From positions 62,001-126,000 of the forward strand of contig NZ_CADIKF010000013.1 in assembly GCF_902859875.1 (NCBI RefSeq): a stretch of 64,000 nucleotides of DNA, given 5' to 3'. The position numbers and the translations under genes are program-made. Source of the DNA: Paraburkholderia solisilvae (lineage in GTDB: Bacteria; Pseudomonadota; Gammaproteobacteria; Burkholderiales; Burkholderiaceae). The notes under the pieces were generated by a model. The model saw only the letters and a list, made by a program, of their open reading frames with translations. It was not told where the DNA came from and made no database searches. Shown one piece after another: positions 35,188-44,819 of this stretch; the first letter of the stretch is position 1, and each line of letters begins with the position of its first letter.

Positions 35188-35256
35188 TTCGATGCGCGAT
35201 CGCTTAAAGTAGACGTCTTTCCTCGCCCTATCCCATCCGCGTTTCGCGTCCTGACT

Positions 35257-35514
35257 ATGCGCACCACCCGAGCCACCTACGCCGTCGAACGCCTGAAGAC
35301 CCGCAGCGGCAATCCGCGCTATGCGGCCGTCGCGCTGTCCGGCGGGTTGTTCTATCTGGTCGACCGTTCGAGCGGCGCCGATCAGAAGGTATCCGCGCCG
35401 CTGCCGCTCGATGAGTTCGTGAAGTTCGTCGACGAATTCGGACCGCAGAAGCCGCGCAAGGCCAGCAAGCTCGATCTGGCGTTCGAAGAGCAGATCAGGA
35501 AGAGCAAAAGCTGA
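35257..35514 (+). CDS. conserved small hypothetical protein
   Basis: An 85-residue basic protein beginning MRTTRATYAVERLKTRSGNPRYAAVALSGG. A central beta-like stretch (GLFYLVDRSSGADQKVSAPLPLDEFVKFVDEFG) and a lysine-rich end follow. It has no signal peptide or membrane helix. I do not recognise a domain. It follows cysB on the same strand by 70 bp. Codon use and composition look genuine, not like a shadow frame. Confidence 0.7.
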   Translation: MRTTRATYAVERLKTRSGNPRYAAVALSGGLFYLVDRSSGADQKVSAPLPLDEFVKFVDEFGPQKPRKASKLDLAFEEQIRKSKS

Positions 35515-35582
35515 GCGGCTGATTGTTCAGGCGCCGCGCGGCCGCACCGCGCGGGTTCGGCGTTCGCGTCCAAAACACCCGC

Positions 35583-36722
35583 TCAAATCTCACGCCACTG
35601 CCCGCCAGCCGCACTGCTCGCCAGCATGGCATCGATAAACCGCAATCCGGCGACCCCATCGTCGACGGTGGTCAACAAGCGGCTTTCCGGCGGCGCCGGC
35701 CGGCCCGCATCGAGTGCTTCGATCTGCAGCGCGGCGTCTTTGTACAACTGCGCGAATGCCTCGAGATACCCTTCCGGATGCCCCGGCGGCACACGCGTCG
35801 CATGCGCGGCGGCCACACCCTTTACCCGCCCGCGCGTCAAGCGCTGCGCAGCGCCGCCAAGCGGCGTGAACCACAGTTCGTTCGGCTCTTCCTGGTCGAA
35901 CGCAATGCCGGCGCGCGTGCCGTACACGCGCAGGCGCAGTGCATTCTCCGCGCCGCCCGCGACCTGGCTTGCCCACAGCATCCCGCGCGCGCCGTTCGCA
36001 TAGCGCAGCATCGCCTGCACGTGATCGTCGACCCGGCGACCCGGCACGAACGTATGCACGTCGGCCGCGAGCGCAGCCGGCAGCATGCCGCTGATAAACC
36101 CCGCGAGGTGATACGCATGCGTGCCGATATCGCCGAGGCAGCCGGCCGGGCCGGACAGCTTCGGGTCGGTGCGCCATGCCGCCTGCTTGTTCGTGCCGCT
36201 CTGCTCGATCGGTTCCGCAAGCCAGTCCTGCGCGTATTCGACCTGCACGACGCGAATCTCGCCGAGTTCGCCCGCCTCGATCAGTTCGCGCGCATGCCGC
36301 ACCATCGGATAGCCCGAGTACGTGTGCGTCAACGCAAAGAGCCGCTGCTTGTCGCGTGCGAGCCGCGCGAGCGCCTCGCCCTCCGCGAGCGATACCGCGA
36401 GCGGCTTGTCGCAGATCACATGAATGCCGGCTTCGAGAAACGCTGTCGCCACCGGCGCATGCAGATGATTCGGCGTGACGATCGCGACCGCGTCGATGCC
36501 GTCGTCGAGCGCGCTTTCCGCACGCGCCATCTCGCGCCAGTCCGCATAGCTGCGCGCGATATTCGCTTCGGCGGCGCTGTCCTGCGCGCGCTGCGGGTCC
36601 GACGACAGCGCGCCCGCGACGACCTCGAAGCGGTCGTCAAGACGCGCGGCGATCCGGTGGACCGCGCCGATAAACGCGCCCTGTCCGCCGCCGACCATTC
36701 CGAGTTTCAGTCTCGTTGCCAT
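35583..36722 (-). CDS. Gfo/Idh/MocA-family oxidoreductase
   Basis: A 379-residue NAD(P)-dependent dehydrogenase. The N-terminal Rossmann motif is [45 protein letters not shown] is the family EKP-type motif (DKP here). [16 protein letters not shown] in the second domain supplies the catalytic His. It probably oxidises a sugar or cyclitol imported by the neighbouring ABC transporter. It is last in a minus-strand block with an isomerase, binding protein, permease and ATPase, all under one LacI-type regulator. The substrate is not identified. Confidence 0.87.
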   Translation of the reverse strand: MATRLKLGMVGGGQGAFIGAVHRIAARLDDRFEVVAGALSSDPQRAQDSAAEANIARSYADWREMARAESALDDGIDAVAIVTPNHLHAPVATAFLEAGIHVICDKPLAVSLAEGEALARLARDKQRLFALTHTYSGYPMVRHARELIEAGELGEIRVVQVEYAQDWLAEPIEQSGTNKQAAWRTDPKLSGPAGCLGDIGTHAYHLAGFISGMLPAALAADVHTFVPGRRVDDHVQAMLRYANGARGMLWASQVAGGAENALRLRVYGTRAGIAFDQEEPNELWFTPLGGAAQRLTRGRVKGVAAAHATRVPPGHPEGYLEAFAQLYKDAALQIEALDAGRPAPPESRLLTTVDDGVAGLRFIDAMLASSAAGGQWREI

Positions 36723-36774
36723 CGCGTACTGCTCCTTTAGATGCGGCGCACACGTTGCGCGCGCAACCGGATGA

Positions 36775-37827
36775 TCAAAGCCCGAGCACCCGCCGCAACT
36801 GCGCACTGTCCACGCCGCTTTCCGCGAAATCATCGAACGCATGGTCCGCGACGCGAATGATGTGCCGCTTGATGAACTCCGCGCCTTCGCGCGCGCCGTC
36901 TTGCGGATGCTTGAGCGCGCACTCCCATTCGAGCACCGCCCAGCCCGGGTAATCATACTGGGCCATCTTCGAGAAGATCGCGCCGAAATCGACCTGCCCG
37001 TCACCCAGCGAGCGGAAGCGCCCCGCGCGGTCGACCCAGCCGCTGTAGCCCCCGTACACGCCTTGCCGCCCGGTCGGACGAAATTCCGCGTCCTTCACGT
37101 GAAAGGCCTTGATGCGCGGATGATAGATATCGATAAACGCCAGATAGTCGAGTTGCTGCAACACGTAGTGGCTCGGATCGAACAGAATGTTCGCGCGCGG
37201 ATGGTCATTCACCGTCGCGAGAAATCGCTCGAACGTGACGCCGTCGTGCAGGTCCTCGCCCGGATGCAGTTCGTAGCAGACGTCGACGCCCGCTTCGTCG
37301 AATGCATCGAGAATCGGTTTCCAGCGGCGCGCGAGTTCATCGAATGCCGCTTCGACGAGGCCCGCCGGACGCTGCGGCCACGGGTAAATATACGGCCAAG
37401 CGAGCGCGCCCGAAAACGTCACATGCGTGTTCAACCCCAAACGTTGCGATGCCTTCGCCGCGAGCTTCAACTGCGCGATCGCCCATTCGGTGCGCGCCTG
37501 CGGATTGCCGCGCACCTGCGGCGCGGCAAAGCCGTCGAACAGCAAGTCGTAAGCAGGATGCACGGCAACCAGTTGCCCTTGCAGATGCGTCGCGAGTTCC
37601 GTCACCGTCACGCCCGCATCGGCGGCGACGCCGAGCCATTCATCGCAATACGTCTGACTCGCCGCCGCCTGCTCGATATCGATCAGCTGCGGCGCGACCG
37701 GCACCTGAATGCCTTTGAAGCCGAGCCCCGCAGCCCAGTCGGCCAGATGCGCGAAGTTGTCGAACGGCGGGTCTTCCCCGATGAACTGCGCGAGGAAAAT
37801 CGCCGGTCCCTTGATGGTCTTCATCAT
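36775..37827 (-). CDS. sugar phosphate isomerase/epimerase (TIM barrel, IolE/AP-endonuclease-2 type)
   Basis: A 350-residue xylose-isomerase-like TIM barrel. Metal-site motifs are VCYELHPGEDLHDG, ILFDPSHYVLQQLDY, IKAFHVKDAEF and the C-terminal WAVLEWECA. Members isomerise or dehydrate sugars and cyclitols. Two adjacent ATGs follow a strong GGAGGGG; the second (37824) has the better spacing. It is paired with a Gfo/Idh dehydrogenase, a common combination for catabolism of inositol-like or modified sugars. Confidence 0.85.
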   Translation of the reverse strand: MMKTIKGPAIFLAQFIGEDPPFDNFAHLADWAAGLGFKGIQVPVAPQLIDIEQAAASQTYCDEWLGVAADAGVTVTELATHLQGQLVAVHPAYDLLFDGFAAPQVRGNPQARTEWAIAQLKLAAKASQRLGLNTHVTFSGALAWPYIYPWPQRPAGLVEAAFDELARRWKPILDAFDEAGVDVCYELHPGEDLHDGVTFERFLATVNDHPRANILFDPSHYVLQQLDYLAFIDIYHPRIKAFHVKDAEFRPTGRQGVYGGYSGWVDRAGRFRSLGDGQVDFGAIFSKMAQYDYPGWAVLEWECALKHPQDGAREGAEFIKRHIIRVADHAFDDFAESGVDSAQLRRVLGL

Positions 37828-37920
37828 GCCCCTCCGTCAATGGTCGAGCCCACATGGCGCAGTACGCTGCATGCTGCGCCGTGCGCGGATGCAAGAACCT
37901 GTTCACACGCGTAACAGGCG

Positions 37921-38886
37921 TTAGAACGGCGAGTCCGGGAAGTAGAACTGCTGCGCGTTTTCCTTCGTGATCAGCACCGACGGAATGATCGTCGTCGCAG
38001 GCAGCTTGTCGCCCTTCAGCCGCGCTTCGGCCGTCAGCTTGATCGCGTCGTAGATAAACTTCGGCGAGTACGACACATCCGCCTTGATCAACGGCGCGCC
38101 GTCCATCACATTCTTCACCATGCCTTTGGAGCCCGCGCCGCCGAATACGATCTTGATGTCGGTGCGTTTGGCCTGATCGATCGCCTTCATCACGCCGACC
38201 GCCATATCGTCGTCGGAGGCCCACACCGCGTCGATATGCTTGAAGCGCGTCAGGTAGTCCTGCATCACTTTGAACGCATCGTCGCGGTTCCAGTTCGCGT
38301 ACTTGGCATCGAGAATCTTGATGTTCGGATACTGCTTCATCACCGACGTGAACGCGGTCCACCGTTCGTTGTCGAGCGTGGTCGGAATGCCGCGCAGCGC
38401 AACGATGTCGCCCTTGCCGTCGAGCGCCTTCGCCAGATATTCGGCGGGAATCTTGCCGAATGCGGTGTTGTCGCCCGCCACGTACGCGTCCTGCGCGCTG
38501 GTGTCGGTCAGGCCGCGGTCCACCACGGTCACGTACACGCCCTTCTTCTTCACCTGCGCGACCGGCTGCGTCAGCGACGCGGATTCCTGCGGGAAGATCA
38601 CGAGCGCGTTGATCTTGTTCACCGTCACGAGGTCCTGCAACTGATTGGCCTGCTCAGGCGCGCTCGCCGCGGTCTTCACGATGATCTTCAGGTCCGGATG
38701 TTCTTTCTCGAGATCCGTTTTCGCCTTGTTCGCCCACCAGACGATGCCGCCGGTGAAGCCGTGATCCGCCGTCGGAATCGACACGCCCAGTATGACCTTG
38801 TCGTCGGCGCGCGCGGCGCCTGCCGTGATGCCCAGCATCGTGAGCGCCAGCATGCCGGCGCCGACCGCTCGTATGACGTGTTTCAT
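37921..38886 (-). CDS. periplasmic sugar-binding protein of ABC transporter
   Basis: A 321-residue binding protein of the ribose/galactose type (Peripla_BP_4). The signal peptide ends near AARADD (residues 1-27). [59 protein letters not shown] and [19 protein letters not shown] are typical blocks. AGGAGA is 7 bp before the ATG. It delivers its ligand to the adjacent permease and ATPase. The ligand is not readable from sequence; ribose-like sugars or inositol are possible. Confidence 0.88.
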   Translation of the reverse strand: MKHVIRAVGAGMLALTMLGITAGAARADDKVILGVSIPTADHGFTGGIVWWANKAKTDLEKEHPDLKIIVKTAASAPEQANQLQDLVTVNKINALVIFPQESASLTQPVAQVKKKGVYVTVVDRGLTDTSAQDAYVAGDNTAFGKIPAEYLAKALDGKGDIVALRGIPTTLDNERWTAFTSVMKQYPNIKILDAKYANWNRDDAFKVMQDYLTRFKHIDAVWASDDDMAVGVMKAIDQAKRTDIKIVFGGAGSKGMVKNVMDGAPLIKADVSYSPKFIYDAIKLTAEARLKGDKLPATTIIPSVLITKENAQQFYFPDSPF

Positions 38887-39099
38887 GGTGTTGTCTCCTG
38901 ATTTGTGCGGGCGCCGTCTGCACGTTGTTGGCATGGGGGCGCCCGGATTTCGTTGTCGAACGACCGAAACGACCGCGACGTGCCGCTTGTCGCGTTGCTG
39001 CTCTGCCTTCCTCCCTGCTTGCTTCCCCTACATCACCTCACGACTGTTGAAACTCACGCGCCGTTGAAACGCTGCCGCAGCCCTGACACGACACGCGCG

Positions 39100-40116
39100 C
39101 TAACGCCGTCCACGCTGCAAAAACGCGACGACAATAATCACGACGCCCTGCACCGCCGCGTTCAGATACACACTGATGATGCTGGTGAGATTCAGGATGT
39201 TCGCAATCACCGACAGCAAGACCGCACCGATCACGGTACCGACCACACGCCCCTCGCCGCCCTTGAGCGCGGTGCCGCCGACCACCACCGCCGCGATCGC
39301 TTCGAGCTCCCACAGGAGGCCGGTAGTCGGCGTTGCCGAACCGAGCCGCGGCACGTACAGCACGGTCGCGACGCCGACGCACACGCCGAGCAGCACGTAC
39401 GTGACGATCTTCACGGTATCGACGCGAATCGCCGCATAGCGCGCGACCTGCTCGTTCGAACCGATCGCCTGCACATGGCGGCCGAACGCCGTGCGGTTGA
39501 GAATCAGCACGCCGCCCGCCGCGACCACCAGAAACACCCAGATCGGCACCGGTACACCGAGCAGGCTCGCGTAATAAACCGGGCCGTACAGATCGGAGAG
39601 ATTGTTGTCGAGCGTCAACGCACCGCCATCGGCGAGCCATGTGAGCACCGCGCGGAAAATACCGAGCGTGCCGAGCGTGACGATAAACGGTTCGATGCGC
39701 CCTTTCGTGATCAGCAACCCATGCGCGCAGCCGAACAGCGCGCCGAGCACGAGCGCGCAAACGATGCCGATCGTCACGATCGCGAGCGGCGCCAGCGTGT
39801 GCGCCGCCGCGCTGCCGGCGAGCCCGTTCATCAGCCAGATCATGACGCCCGCGATCAGCGCGGCCATCGAGCCGACCGACAGATCGATGCCGCCCGAGAT
39901 GATCACAAAGGTCATGCCGACCGCGATGATGCCGATAAACGACGTGCGCGTAAGCACGTTCATCATGTTGTCGACGGTAGCGAAGTCGCGGTTCAGCAGC
40001 GTGCCCGCGATGCACAGCGCGATCAGGCCCGCGAGCGGACCGAAGCCGTACAGCACGTGCGCGATGCGCATCGCACGCGGCGTCGGCGCGGTGGTGTCAG
40101 TGGGTGCCGGTCGCAT
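39100..40116 (-). CDS. sugar ABC transporter permease (RbsC type)
   Basis: A 338-residue polytopic permease of the RbsC/XylH family. [29 protein letters not shown] is the characteristic N-terminal block. [23 protein letters not shown] is the EAA-like cytoplasmic loop that contacts the ATPase, and [24 protein letters not shown] follows. It probably has ten hydrophobic helices. Its start lies 20 bp inside the end of the ATPase gene, so the two are coupled. Confidence 0.9.
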   Translation of the reverse strand: MRPAPTDTTAPTPRAMRIAHVLYGFGPLAGLIALCIAGTLLNRDFATVDNMMNVLTRTSFIGIIAVGMTFVIISGGIDLSVGSMAALIAGVMIWLMNGLAGSAAAHTLAPLAIVTIGIVCALVLGALFGCAHGLLITKGRIEPFIVTLGTLGIFRAVLTWLADGGALTLDNNLSDLYGPVYYASLLGVPVPIWVFLVVAAGGVLILNRTAFGRHVQAIGSNEQVARYAAIRVDTVKIVTYVLLGVCVGVATVLYVPRLGSATPTTGLLWELEAIAAVVVGGTALKGGEGRVVGTVIGAVLLSVIANILNLTSIISVYLNAAVQGVVIIVVAFLQRGRR

Positions 40117-41584
40117 GAGCGATCAACTCCTCTTCGGTCAGATGGTCGAGGCCGAGTGTCGCCTGCAGCTTGCCCGTGCGCATCACGGCGACGCGGTGGC
40201 ACAGGCCGATCAGTTCGATCAGTTCGGACGAGATCACGATCACCGCGCGCCCTTCCGACGCGAGCCGGTGAATCAGGAAGTAAATGTCGCGCTTCGCGCC
40301 GATGTCGACGCCGCGCGTCGGTTCGTCGAGCACGATCACGTCGGGGTTCGGCTGCAAAAACTTCGCGAGCGCGAGCTTCTGCTGGTTGCCGCCCGACAGC
40401 ATCCGCGCGCGACTGTTCAGGTCGCCGGTGCGAATGCCGAATTCGCGCACTGCTTCGGTCAGCGCGGCGCGGCCCGCTTTCAGGTCGAGCAGCGGATGCG
40501 CATAGCGCTCGAGCGTCATCAGCGTCAGGTTGTCCTGCAGGCTCATGCTCACATGCAGGCCCTTGCCCTTGCGGTCTTCGCTCAGATACGTGAGGCCGCG
40601 GCGCATCGCGTCGCGCGGGCTTTTCAGATCCGCGCGGCGGCCGGCGATCTCGATGCGGCCCGCGCTGCGTTTGCGCAGCCCGATGATCGCTTCGAACGCT
40701 TCGGTGCGGCCCGCGCCGACGAGGCCCGCAAAGCCGAATACTTCGCCGGCGCGCACCTCGAAGCTCAGGGTGTCGACCCAGTCCGGCACGCTCAGGTCTT
40801 CGACACGCAACGCGACCGGCGCATCGGCCGCGACCGGCGCCTTGTCCGGGAACATATCGGAGAGCTCGCGGCCGACCATCAGATTCGCCATCTGCTGTCG
40901 CGCGAGCGCCGCGGTTTCGCTGCGCGCGACAAAGCGGCCGTCGCGCATCACGATCACTTCGTCCGTAATGCGCTCGACTTCATCGAGCTTGTGCGAGATA
41001 TAGATAATCGTCACGCCGTCCGCCTTGAGCCTCGCCATCAGCGCGAACAGGCGCTCGGTTTCGGAAGGCGTGAGCGACGCGGTCGGTTCGTCCATGATCA
41101 ACAGACGCGCGCGCCGCGACAACGCCTTCGCGATCTCCACCATCTGCTTTTCCGCGACGATCAGGTCGCGCACCTTCGTGTCCGGATGCTTCGACAAACC
41201 GACCTGCGCGAGATAGCGCTTCGCGTCGGCGCGCATCGCGGCATCGTCGAGCAGCAGGCCGCGGCGCTTTTCGTGGCCGAGGTACATGTTCTGCGCGATC
41301 GTCAGATGCTCGGCCAGATTGAATTCCTGGTGGATCAGCACGATGCCGGCCGCTTCGGCCGCCCGCGAGCCGTCGAAGTGCTGCGGTGCGCCGTCGACGA
41401 GCACCTCGCCCGAACTCGCGTGCTCGTAGCCGGCGAGGATTTTCATCAGCGTCGACTTGCCCGCGCCGTTCTCGCCGAGCAGCCCGTAGATGCGGCCCGG
41501 CGCGAGTTCGAAGCTCACGCCGTGCAGCACGCGCACCGGGCCGAAGTCTTTGCGGATGTCGTCGAAACGGACGGCGAGGCTCAT
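40097..41584 (-). CDS. sugar ABC transporter ATPase (RbsA/XylG type)
   Basis: A 495-residue protein with two ABC modules. The first has [16 protein letters not shown], the degenerate signature [14 protein letters not shown] and [11 protein letters not shown]. The second has the altered Walker [15 protein letters not shown], the signature [13 protein letters not shown] and [16 protein letters not shown]. This split pattern is typical for CUT2 sugar importers. It lies downstream of the LacI-type regulator and upstream of the permease on one transcript. Confidence 0.92.
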   Translation of the reverse strand: MSLAVRFDDIRKDFGPVRVLHGVSFELAPGRIYGLLGENGAGKSTLMKILAGYEHASSGEVLVDGAPQHFDGSRAAEAAGIVLIHQEFNLAEHLTIAQNMYLGHEKRRGLLLDDAAMRADAKRYLAQVGLSKHPDTKVRDLIVAEKQMVEIAKALSRRARLLIMDEPTASLTPSETERLFALMARLKADGVTIIYISHKLDEVERITDEVIVMRDGRFVARSETAALARQQMANLMVGRELSDMFPDKAPVAADAPVALRVEDLSVPDWVDTLSFEVRAGEVFGFAGLVGAGRTEAFEAIIGLRKRSAGRIEIAGRRADLKSPRDAMRRGLTYLSEDRKGKGLHVSMSLQDNLTLMTLERYAHPLLDLKAGRAALTEAVREFGIRTGDLNSRARMLSGGNQQKLALAKFLQPNPDVIVLDEPTRGVDIGAKRDIYFLIHRLASEGRAVIVISSELIELIGLCHRVAVMRTGKLQATLGLDHLTEEELIAHATGTH

Positions 41585-41609
41585 CGTGGCGGCGCTCCGG
41601 CGGCGGGCT

Positions 41610-42695
41610 TCATGCGCTGCCGCGCACGATCAACCGGTGCGGCAACAACACGCCCGGCACATTCGCGCTGCGGTTCGCGAGACGTTTCAACAGTTGCCGC
41701 GCGGCCGTTTCGCCGAGTTCGCGCATCGGCTGCGCGATGGTCGTGAGCGGCGGGTCGATTTGCGCGGCGAGCGAGATGTCGTCGAAGCCGACCACGGCGA
41801 CGTCGTCCGGCACGCGCTTGCCGACGCTGCGCAGGCCTTTGATCACGCCGATCGCGAGCGTGTCCGACACCGCGAAGATCGCCGTCGGCGGGTCGGCCTG
41901 CGCCATCAGGCTGGCGGCGGCGAACGCGCCCGCTTCGTAGTCGAGGCTGTCCAGATGCATGCGCCAGCGTGGATCGGGCGCAATGCCGGCGTTATGCAGC
42001 GCATCCTGATAGCCGCGCTCGCGCTGCTGCGCGTACAGGTAGCCGTCGCCCGAGTTGATCAGCGCAATGCGCGTATGGCCGCGCGACAGCAGATGCAGCA
42101 CCGCGTCGCCGGCCGCGCGGTAGTTGTCGATGCCGACATACGGCACGCCGACGTCCGCATCGAACTCGCAGCACGCGACCCACGGCAGTGTGTGCAGTTC
42201 TTCGGACAGCGCCTGCTGCGCGGCGGCCGGGTCGAGGCAGATCGCGCCGTCCGCGCGGCGCCGGCGCAGCATCTCGAAGTAGCTGCGTTCGCGGCCCGGG
42301 TCGGCGCCGGTGTCGCACAACAACATGAAATAGCCATGTTGGCGTGCGACACTGTCGATGCCGCGCACGATGTCCGCGTAGAACGGATTGCCGAAGTTCG
42401 GCACCATCGTCAGCAGCAGACGGCTTTCGGCGGTGCGCAGATTGCGCGCCAGTTCGTTGACGCGATAGCCGCTGGTCTCGATCGCGGCGAGCACCCGCTC
42501 GCGGGTTTCCGCGCGCACGTTCGAATGGCCGTTCAGCACGCGCGACACGGTTGCGACCGAGACGCCGGCCTGCTCGGCGACGTCGTCGATCGAGATGTCC
42601 TTCGATACGCCAGGCGATGCGCGCGACCGGCTCGACGGCGAGTTCGACGATGCGCCGGCCAGGTGATGCGGATCGTGCGGCGACGGTCTTGACAC
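41610..42695 (-). CDS. LacI-family transcriptional regulator of the sugar operon
   Basis: A 361-residue repressor with an unusually long Ser/Arg/Pro-rich lead of about 31 residues before the HTH. The HTH reads ISIDDVAEQAGVSVATVSRVLNGHSNVRAETRERVLAAI. The rest is a periplasmic-binding-protein-like sensor domain (GYRVNELARNLRTAESRLLLTMVPN..., GFDDISLAAQIDPPLTTI). A shorter start near the HTH is possible. A perfect palindrome lies 18 bp upstream of the ATG, so it probably represses itself and the downstream ABC operon until the sugar binds. Confidence 0.9.
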   Translation of the reverse strand: MSRPSPHDPHHLAGASSNSPSSRSRASPGVSKDISIDDVAEQAGVSVATVSRVLNGHSNVRAETRERVLAAIETSGYRVNELARNLRTAESRLLLTMVPNFGNPFYADIVRGIDSVARQHGYFMLLCDTGADPGRERSYFEMLRRRRADGAICLDPAAAQQALSEELHTLPWVACCEFDADVGVPYVGIDNYRAAGDAVLHLLSRGHTRIALINSGDGYLYAQQRERGYQDALHNAGIAPDPRWRMHLDSLDYEAGAFAAASLMAQADPPTAIFAVSDTLAIGVIKGLRSVGKRVPDDVAVVGFDDISLAAQIDPPLTTIAQPMRELGETAARQLLKRLANRSANVPGVLLPHRLIVRGSA

Positions 42696-43012
42696 GGATA
42701 GATCTCCTCGCGATGTAATCGATTACATTGTAATGGTATATTTTTGACTCGGCCGCGACAAATCGCAAGAACGATAGCGTAGGGATTTATACCGAGCGCG
42801 TTGGGCGCAACACCGCTCGGCTCGCGCCGGCGGGTGCGGCTCGCAGGCCGTCCCAGGCGGGCGAAACAGCGAGGCAAAGCAGCGGCCGACGCGCCGGACC
42901 GCGTGCGGCGCAAACGGCCGGTTTGATACAATCGCAGGGTTCTCCCGTAGCGGTCCGCGCGTCGGGCGCGGCCTTCGCCGGCATTCCAACCACACACCGC
43001 AGAACGAACATC
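42696..43012. other. 317-bp divergent region between lacI-type gene and pcm-like gene
   Basis: Non-coding. It contains the LacI-type operator (42713-42728), A+T-rich sequence around 42728-42745 that probably holds the minus-strand promoter, and G+C-rich leader DNA of the methyltransferase gene. No other feature is supported. Confidence 0.6.
42713..42728. promoter_or_regulatory. LacI-type operator palindrome
   Basis: A perfect 16-bp palindrome ATGTAATC/GATTACAT with the central CG typical of LacI-family operators, 18 bp upstream of the regulator ATG. It probably overlaps the start of the operon transcript and mediates autorepression. Confidence 0.8.
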
Positions 43013-43666
43013 ATGAACATCGAGCAAGCGCGCTTCAACATGATCGAACAGCAGATTCGCCCCTGGGACGTGCTCGACCAGGACGTGCTGAACCTGCTGT
43101 CCATCGTCAAGCGTGAGAATTTCGTCCCCGCCGCGTACCGCCAACTGGCATTTGCCGATCTGGAAATTCCGCTGCCGGCCGGCCAGCACATGCTGGCGCC
43201 GCGCGTCGAAGCGCGCGTGCTGCAGGAACTCGCGGTGAAAAAGCACGAGAGCGTACTCGAGATCGGCGCCGGTTCCGGCTATATGGCCGCGCTGCTCGCG
43301 CATCGCAGCCAGCATGTGCTGACCGTCGAGATCGAGCCGGAACTGGCCGAACTCGCGAAGGCAAACCTCGCGAACAACGGCGTGCTCAACGCCGAAGTCG
43401 TGACCGGCGACGCTGCGCGCGGCTGGGCCGGCGCCGCGCCGTACGATGTGATCTGCGTGTCAGGCGGCTTGCCGGTTCTGCCGCAGGAAATTCTTGAACA
43501 GTTGAAGGTGGGCGGCCGCCTCGCCGCTTTCGTCGGCACGCTGCCGGTCATGAAGGCGCAGATCATCACGCGCGTCGACGAAAAGCAGTTCCGCGTCGCC
43601 GACGTGTTCGAAACTGTCGTCGAGCCGCTCACGAATGCGGTGCAGCCGCCGCGCTTCAAGTTCTGA
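43013..43666 (+). CDS. protein-L-isoaspartate O-methyltransferase-like SAM enzyme
   Basis: A 217-residue SAM-dependent methyltransferase of the PCMT family. It opens MNIEQARFNMIEQQIRPWDVLD. The SAM site is SVLEIGAGSGYMAALLAH, followed by VEIEPELAELAKANL and YDVICVSGGLP. True Pcm repairs isoaspartyl residues in aged proteins. This shorter branch lies next to a rhodanese gene in many Burkholderiales and its substrate is not proven. The chosen ATG follows the family start. Confidence 0.83.
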   Translation: MNIEQARFNMIEQQIRPWDVLDQDVLNLLSIVKRENFVPAAYRQLAFADLEIPLPAGQHMLAPRVEARVLQELAVKKHESVLEIGAGSGYMAALLAHRSQHVLTVEIEPELAELAKANLANNGVLNAEVVTGDAARGWAGAAPYDVICVSGGLPVLPQEILEQLKVGGRLAAFVGTLPVMKAQIITRVDEKQFRVADVFETVVEPLTNAVQPPRFKF

Positions 43667-43713
43667 GCGACGCTTGATCAAGCGCCGCAGCCTGAACCCA
43701 ACCGGATTGTCTG

Positions 43714-44037
43714 ATGCAAAACCTGTCTGCCCCTGCTCTTGCCGAATGGCTTGCTGATCAATCGCGTGCCGCGCCGGTGGTGCTCGACGTGCGCGAGCCG
43801 TGGGAAATCGAAACCGCGAAGATCGCCGGCAGCGTGTCGATTCCGATGCGCGAGATACCGGCGCGCAGCGAAGAACTCGACGATGAAGCGCCGGTCGTCT
43901 GCGTCTGCCATCATGGCGCGCGCAGCGCGCAGGTCGCGATGTTCCTCGAATCGCGCGGCCATACGAATGTGTTCAATCTGCAAGGCGGGATTGATGCGTG
44001 GTCGCGGCAGGTGGATCCTTCGGTGCCGACTTATTGA
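43714..44037 (+). CDS. single-domain rhodanese
   Basis: A 107-residue rhodanese-like sulfurtransferase. It has VVLDVREPWEIETAKIAGSVSIPMREIP (the typical LDVRE...G...IP block) and the active-site loop VVCVCHHGARSAQVAMFL, whose cysteine takes the sulfane sulfur. It ends NVFNLQGGIDAWSRQVDPSVPTY. It follows the Pcm-like gene by 47 bp and is followed by an intrinsic terminator. The in vivo donor and acceptor are unknown. Confidence 0.9.
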   Translation: MQNLSAPALAEWLADQSRAAPVVLDVREPWEIETAKIAGSVSIPMREIPARSEELDDEAPVVCVCHHGARSAQVAMFLESRGHTNVFNLQGGIDAWSRQVDPSVPTY

Positions 44038-44059
44038 GCTTGCGAGTCGAGTGTTGCGA

Positions 44060-44098
44060 AAAGCGCCGGTCAGTTTCACATTGACCGGCGCTTTTTTT
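44060..44098 (+). terminator. terminator after the rhodanese gene
   Basis: A 13-bp stem AAAGCGCCGGTCA / TGACCGGCGCTTT around a 9-base loop, followed by TTTTT. A strong intrinsic terminator about 20 bp after the stop. Confidence 0.92.
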
Positions 44099-44313
44099 CG
44101 CTGCTGCGTTCTGATGTGTTGCGCTGCATTCTGCTGTGTTGCGCCGCGCCCAGCCGTCTGATGCGCATTTGCGTTTCTGGACTGCTCGCGCTTCTGATAC
44201 TTCTGCCTCGCATGCAACTGATGCGGTTTCCTCGTATCGATTCTGAAATTTCGTAAGCCATCCTGATCGCATCGTCTGGCACCATGCTCCGACCTTTTTC
44301 CGGAGCCTGATCT

Positions 44314-44790
44314 GTGACCCGACACCTCTCGACTGCAGCCTGCGCGGTCGCCGCACTGCTGCTATTGCCCAGCGTGTCGCACGCGACACTCGGCGGCAAG
44401 CCATCCAATTCCATCGCTGTGCCGCTTGCCGCGAATCAACCTGTCGCGCGCGACGCGGCAGCGCAAGCGCCGACATCGAACCGGTCTTACACGACGCACA
44501 GCACGCATACCGCCGATGGCGTCACGGTGCACGAATACGCGACACGCAGTGGCGTCGTATTCGCGGTCACGTGGAGCGGCCCGGTGCGCCCGGATATGAC
44601 CGCACTGCTCGGCAGCTACTTCCCGAACTTCGCTTCGGCGGCGCGCCGCGGCAAGCGCGGTACCGGACCGCTTATCGAGCGCAGCGGCGATTTGCAAGTC
44701 GAATCGATCGGCTATCAAGGACAGTTCATCGGCAAAGCCTGGGTGCCGCGGCTCGTGCCTGCGCAAGTCGATGTCGGCGATCTGGAGTGA
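44314..44790 (+). CDS. DUF2844 secreted protein
   Basis: A 158-residue exported protein that starts at GTG, with CGGAG upstream. The signal peptide (about residues 1-24) ends in a SHATLGG region, the conserved start of mature DUF2844 proteins. Later blocks are YTTHSTHTADGVTVHEYATRSGVVFAVTWSGPVRPDMTALLGSYF and QFIGKAWVPRLVP. It lies 29 bp before the DUF3443 lipoprotein gene, its usual partner in Burkholderia-type genomes. Function unknown. Confidence 0.82.
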   Translation: MTRHLSTAACAVAALLLLPSVSHATLGGKPSNSIAVPLAANQPVARDAAAQAPTSNRSYTTHSTHTADGVTVHEYATRSGVVFAVTWSGPVRPDMTALLGSYFPNFASAARRGKRGTGPLIERSGDLQVESIGYQGQFIGKAWVPRLVPAQVDVGDLE

Positions 44791-44819
44791 GACCGGCCAT
44801 GTTCGAGACGAGGAAACAG

